Origin: G039029935 sp039029935
Lineage (GTDB): Bacteria > Chloroflexota > Anaerolineae > Caldilineales > Caldilineaceae
DNA length: 9,486 bases
Assembly (NCBI GenBank): GCA_039029935.1
Contig: JBCCFC010000462.1
Coordinates: forward strand, 1-9,486
Direction of reading: 5' to 3'
In this document: in pieces, positions 7,201 to 9,486 of the stretch
Layout of the letters: every line of letters starts with the position of its first letter
Numbering within the stretch: the first letter of the stretch is position 1
Position numbers and translations under genes: made by a program
The notes under the pieces: model-generated
What the model was told of the DNA's origin: nothing
The model's database searches: none
The model's input: the letters and a program-made list of their open reading frames with translations, nothing else

Positions 7201-7853
7201 GCGGGAACCCCTTGGTTGGCAAAACTTAGGGCATTGCCCACTTCTTGGGGGGCGATACGGCGCGCATTCAAGGCTTGTGTATTGAGGTTGACCTGAATCT
7301 CGCGTACAAGACCGCCCTGCACATCAGCGGCGGCCACACCGTCCACCGCCTCCAGCGGTCCCTCGATCACATCCTCGACCAGTTTACGCAACTCGGCGGG
7401 TGTTAATTCGCCAGTACGGTCGGCCACGCCAAAACGCATCACGGGCGTTAGCGTTGGGTTAAAACGGCTGATGACGGGTTCTTCAATACTTGTTGGCAGT
7501 CGATTACGAACCAGCCCCACCTTCTCAACGACCTCGTTGATGACATCATCGGTGGACATGTCCAAATCGAACTGCATGATGATGGTGGAAACGCTTTCGG
7601 CGGAGGTAGAGATGATGCTTTCGATGCCCGTTGTCGAAAACAGTTCCCCTTCGATCACTGTGGTGACTTGATCCTCGATTTCTTCGGGACCAGCACCGGG
7701 ATAAACCGTGGTGACAACGACAATGGGAAAGTCCACGTCGGGAAAGAGGGTGACGGGGAGGCGGGTATAAGAGTACGCGCCGAGGACAACACCTGCTAGC
7801 AAGATCATGGTCATAAAGACCGGTTGTCGAATCGCTAAATTCCAAATTTTCAT
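4203..7853 (-). CDS. RND efflux permease (HAE1/AcrB-like) with long acidic C-terminal tail
   Basis: A 1216-residue inner-membrane proton/substrate antiporter of the RND superfamily, expected to act as a trimer with the adaptor encoded just upstream. The full topology is visible: TM1 at about 12-30, the first extracytoplasmic region with porter-type PGAGPEEIE near 52-60, TM2-TM6 at about 336-490, TM7 near 536-554, the second large loop, then TM8-TM12 at about 857-1012. The proton-relay residues are present: DD at 401-402 in ALALVVGLVIDDAIVV, K924 in GLVTKNSILLVDF, and an Arg near 956 in RLRPILMTAL. The core of about 1020 residues has normal family length; an extra 196 residues follow, acidic at 1028-1150 with VMAE motifs at 1068, 1094 and 1118, then proline-rich and basic. 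The substrate cannot be told from sequence; drugs, lipids or other amphiphiles are all possible. The start has a weak ribosome site. It lies 134 bp after the adaptor gene, across a long inverted repeat. Confidence 0.95.
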   Translation of the reverse strand: MKIWNLAIRQPVFMTMILLAGVVLGAYSYTRLPVTLFPDVDFPIVVVTTVYPGAGPEEIEDQVTTVIEGELFSTTGIESIISTSAESVSTIIMQFDLDMSTDDVINEVVEKVGLVRNRLPTSIEEPVISRFNPTLTPVMRFGVADRTGELTPAELRKLVEDVIEGPLEAVDGVAAADVQGGLVREIQVNLNTQALNARRIAPQEVGNALSFANQGVPAGSLIEGGKELLMRTPGELQTLEELENVIISQRGGTPVRLRDVAEVMDGFEDRTTITRLNGEESIVVNIRKESDSNTLAISTNVNEILGEIREANPNLEIVVASDEAEIVAESTAGARDDLLWGALLASVVILFFFRDLRNTLITIAGLPVIMITSFFLMDLIGIGLNQLSLLALALVVGLVIDDAIVVRENILRWIERGFSPKEASSRGTEEVIIPVMATSATILAVFVPVAYAEGIIGRFFRDFGLTVAITILISTFEALTMAPMMSAYFARARKPSEDGEQDRPVKQDAGEERAGTGWLDRFYGGVLNWTLDHRLLTVFFAILVIIGSVVSAGFIEQSFVPNIDRGQFDVTMEMSQGTPLDVTLREAVKVEEILMAHPDVNEVFTSVGESSSPEIASFFVIVGHDVESRTVIEQLRGPLAQVPSIAFQLADGGPGGDPLLGNKDVIVELVSLGGSYSTLGAASQEFIKQLEQIPGVVDIVSTYDAGKPEIQIDVDRERASEFGLNPAQIGGTLRTLINGDIVSTFRGEGTEADIRMRLSELDRNSVNNILTTNLLAPSGQLVPIRNVADARIADSPSLVRRVDRQPIVSIGANISGRDIPTAVREVSEFAQTANLPPSVTARLGGDADIQEDSFRNLTAALGLSVIFIYMVLASQFASFIQPLLIMIAMPLAVIGAIMALSLTGRPLDLTAFIGFIMLMGLVTKNSILLVDFANRERRNGKTADEAMRAAGPVRLRPILMTALSLILAMIPVALGLGEGGEFRSSMSIAIMGGMITSTFLTLLIVPVAYSSVVGFLDRVGSRSKRRQETDVPNEFVLTGDEAAKVEAVAAETAVAEASDADEPEPQMVMAETLGEETSDNETVDDAAIDDDVLVMAEAMDDAEDSAKEDAEEAAVEPVMAEAVDDAEQLDDTVEETVIKAETQEPAPEPVVTPPPASPPRKNNKPEHDFDLIIDDDSSANRGPRRNPLKGRFRRKSAEPRDPHLPGVEGAAQPAGD

Positions 7854-7888
7854 AGTTAAGTCTTTAGAAATTCTGTGTAATTAATAAC

Positions 7889-7959
7889 CGTAGGTCATCG
7901 CTAGTCGCGTGACACGCTGGATTGAGCCAGCATTGTCACGCGACAAGCGATGACCTACG
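7889..7959. repeat. Long near-perfect inverted repeat between adaptor and permease genes
   Basis: The left arm 7889-7920 (32 nt) and right arm 7927-7959 (33 nt) are reverse complements apart from one mismatch and one small indel/mismatch near the loop; the loop is the 6 bases ATTGAG. Arms begin CGTAGGTCATCGCT. In RNA this would form a very stable hairpin inside the operon. No T-tract follows on the minus strand, so it is not a standard terminator. Size and symmetry fit a REP/BIME-like or MITE-like insertion, or an element that sets the ratio of adaptor to permease mRNA. No target-site duplication was evident. Confidence 0.85.
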
Positions 7960-7987
7960 ATATGCTCACTAAATTTCGGTTGATTTT

Positions 7988-9415
7988 CTATTCTTGCTCA
8001 AGCGAAAATAAATCTACAGTGGCAAACATGCCGGGTAATAATTCCATTGCATCCCCCGCAGGTCGCACTGTGACCTTAAATGTGCGCGTGGCTGCATCAA
8101 GCTCAGGTGCAATTACAGCAACTTCGCCCAGAAAGACCAAATCGGGATAGGCTTCCACACGAATGAGTGCGGGCTGTCCTACCTGGATTTGGCTCAGGCG
8201 AAATTCTTCAATGCTAATAATAATTTCAATCTCTGGCGACAACAGCATGGCGATAGGTGATCCCTGTGAGGCCATTGCCCCAATCGAGGTATTGACCTGT
8301 GTGACAATGCCGTCAATGGGCGCGCGGGCCGTTGCTTTGTCAAGCCGAAGTTGTGACAGATACAAATTGGTTTCAGCCTGTTTGACCTGTGCCTCCACCG
8401 ACTGTATCTGTGCTCGTTTGGGTCCCTCTTGCACACGGGCCAACTGCGCCCGGGCCGACGCAAGCTGCGCATAGGCGCCTGCAATAGCATCAGCAGTCGG
8501 GCCCTTGATGGCCTTCTCATACTGCGCTCGTGCTGCCTCTAATTGTAGCGTTGCATTTTGTAGATTGAGGCTCTGCGGCAACATGCCAATTTCAGGTCGA
8601 TGTTTGACCTCATCAAAGGCTGATTGTGCAAGCGAAACGGCTGCTTCTGTTTGGCGAATTTGTGCTTGCGCAATGCGGAGGTCTTCATCATCTGGCAGTT
8701 GGAGCAAGCGGTCATAAGACGCTTGCGCTGCCGCCACAGCCGCTTGAGCCGCTTCCACATCTTCTGAGTCAGCCGTTTCCAGTGTCAACTCAAGTTGCGC
8801 CTGCGACGCGGATAACCCTGCCAATGCCTGTGCCCGCTGTGCTTCTAGTGTGGCGCTGTCGATGCGGGCAACAACATCGCCCATGAACACGCGGTCACCC
8901 ACACCAATCGTTAAGTCCAAGACCATACCGCTGGCCTCGGCCACGATGGCAACACGGTCCTTTGCCAGCACATCACCGTTGTAGGTAAACATTGGCTGTT
9001 TTTCGAGCAAAGCATCCACCGATGACAATCCCATGACCATCATCATGGAATCTTCGGTGGCATCCATCGACTCAGTATCCACTGCATCCCCGCCTGTCCC
9101 ATCACTGCTAGACACTGTGTCTGTTGGTGCGACAGATTGTGCCATCTCTGGACTGGCAGCACTTGCATCAGACGCGCCATCAGCAGACTCACCCTCTAAA
9201 GCAACGCCGCCGTCTTCCTCCTCTGGCGGCGTATAGGTGGGCAGAGAAATGGCAACAGGTTCGGCTTCGCCATTGTCCATGACGAGTGTACAACTTGCCA
9301 AAACCATCACAGAGGCAATGGCAAAAAGCACACCCACAGGCCATGTCAATCGCTGCGCTGGATGCTGCTTGCCAGCCAGCGCATTCTTCTGGTGTGTGTT
9401 TTGGTACTCCTGCAT
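7988..9415 (-). CDS. HlyD/AcrA-family membrane fusion (adaptor) lipoprotein
   Basis: A 475-residue adaptor that would link the RND permease to the outside. A positively charged N-terminus and hydrophobic stretch (about 25-41) end in the lipobox LASC with Cys42, so the mature protein is probably lipid-anchored. Residues 43-140 are an acidic, Ser/Thr/Asp/Ala-rich linker. A first lipoyl half-motif spans about 150-190 (GVGDRVFMGDVVARIDSATL), a coiled-coil hairpin about 190-355, and the second lipoyl half starts at TARAPIDGIVTQV (362-374). The beta-barrel and membrane-proximal parts follow to the end. The hairpin contains three equally built kinks, with Pro at 241, 306 and 332, each 10 residues before an A-Q-hydrophobic triplet. 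The ATG at 9415 is chosen because it supplies the basic n-region; the next TTG (codon 23) would remove it. No outer-membrane channel gene is visible. The gene sits first in the pair, in the usual adaptor-then-pump order. Confidence 0.92.
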   Translation of the reverse strand: MQEYQNTHQKNALAGKQHPAQRLTWPVGVLFAIASVMVLASCTLVMDNGEAEPVAISLPTYTPPEEEDGGVALEGESADGASDASAASPEMAQSVAPTDTVSSSDGTGGDAVDTESMDATEDSMMMVMGLSSVDALLEKQPMFTYNGDVLAKDRVAIVAEASGMVLDLTIGVGDRVFMGDVVARIDSATLEAQRAQALAGLSASQAQLELTLETADSEDVEAAQAAVAAAQASYDRLLQLPDDEDLRIAQAQIRQTEAAVSLAQSAFDEVKHRPEIGMLPQSLNLQNATLQLEAARAQYEKAIKGPTADAIAGAYAQLASARAQLARVQEGPKRAQIQSVEAQVKQAETNLYLSQLRLDKATARAPIDGIVTQVNTSIGAMASQGSPIAMLLSPEIEIIISIEEFRLSQIQVGQPALIRVEAYPDLVFLGEVAVIAPELDAATRTFKVTVRPAGDAMELLPGMFATVDLFSLEQE

Positions 9416-9461
9416 AAAATAAGTTCGCTTTCCAAAAATGTGCGAGTCTTTGTCAAATAGT

Positions 9462-9486
9462 AGGGACGTACCCTTGCGGTCGCCCT
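9462..9486. repeat. REP-like hairpin element at the window edge (possibly cut)
   Basis: The last 25 bases form an imperfect stem: AGGGACG...ACC pairs with GGTCGCCCT around a CTTGC loop, with two bulged bases. From memory, GTAGGG-CGACC-type palindromes with a CCTTGCGG-like centre are abundant intergenic repeats in some Chloroflexota genomes; that identification was not checked. It lies 47 bp upstream of the adaptor start, so it may belong to the intergenic region or promoter side of the operon. The element may extend beyond the window. Confidence 0.45.

Noticed and set aside
9451..9456. TTGACA (minus strand) as a -35 box for the adaptor gene
   Set aside because: The hexamer matches the consensus, but no -10-like hexamer sits 16-18 nt downstream, so no promoter is called.

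Overview
All genes that can be supported in this window lie on the minus strand. The probable source is a free-living or environmental bacterium with a large, repeat-carrying genome, most likely Chloroflexota (Anaerolineae/Caldilineae-like) or a lineage of similar habit. The grounds are circumstantial: a NACHT-HEAT STAND protein, a Phd/RelE-type toxin-antitoxin pair of a style common there, a lipoprotein-type efflux adaptor with no outer-membrane channel gene in view, weak Shine-Dalgarno sites before most genes, and a REP-like hairpin at the right edge. No 16S or other marker gene is present, so the phylum is an inference.

Reading in the direction of transcription (right to left), 9415-7988 encodes a HlyD/AcrA-type membrane fusion lipoprotein. 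It is followed, after a 134-bp gap holding a long near-perfect inverted repeat (7889-7959), by a 1216-residue RND (HAE1-like) efflux permease at 7853-4203. Together they form the adaptor and proton-driven pump of an export system. The permease carries an unusual acidic C-terminal tail of about 190 residues with an internal VMAE repeat.

The 391-bp stretch 4202-3812 has no intact gene. It holds a small hairpin, a decayed C-terminal fragment of a probable PD-(D/E)XK/AAA-type protein (4114-3920), and imperfect palindromes just upstream of a toxin-antitoxin module. The module has an intact Phd/YefM-like antitoxin (3811-3554) with a strong Shine-Dalgarno, and a RelE/ParE-like toxin (3594-3255) that is read in two frames and so appears frameshifted.

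Fifty bases beyond the toxin begins the largest feature of the left third: an uninterrupted reading frame from 3204 through position 1 (1068 codons, no stop). It encodes a STAND-type NTPase: a helical N-terminal region, a coiled-coil-rich linker, a complete NACHT domain, and at least seven HEAT-type repeats cut by the window edge. Proteins of this architecture include known antiphage NLR-like proteins. With the adjacent toxin-antitoxin pair and nuclease-family remnant, the segment 1-4114 looks like a small defence or accessory island next to a housekeeping-style efflux operon.
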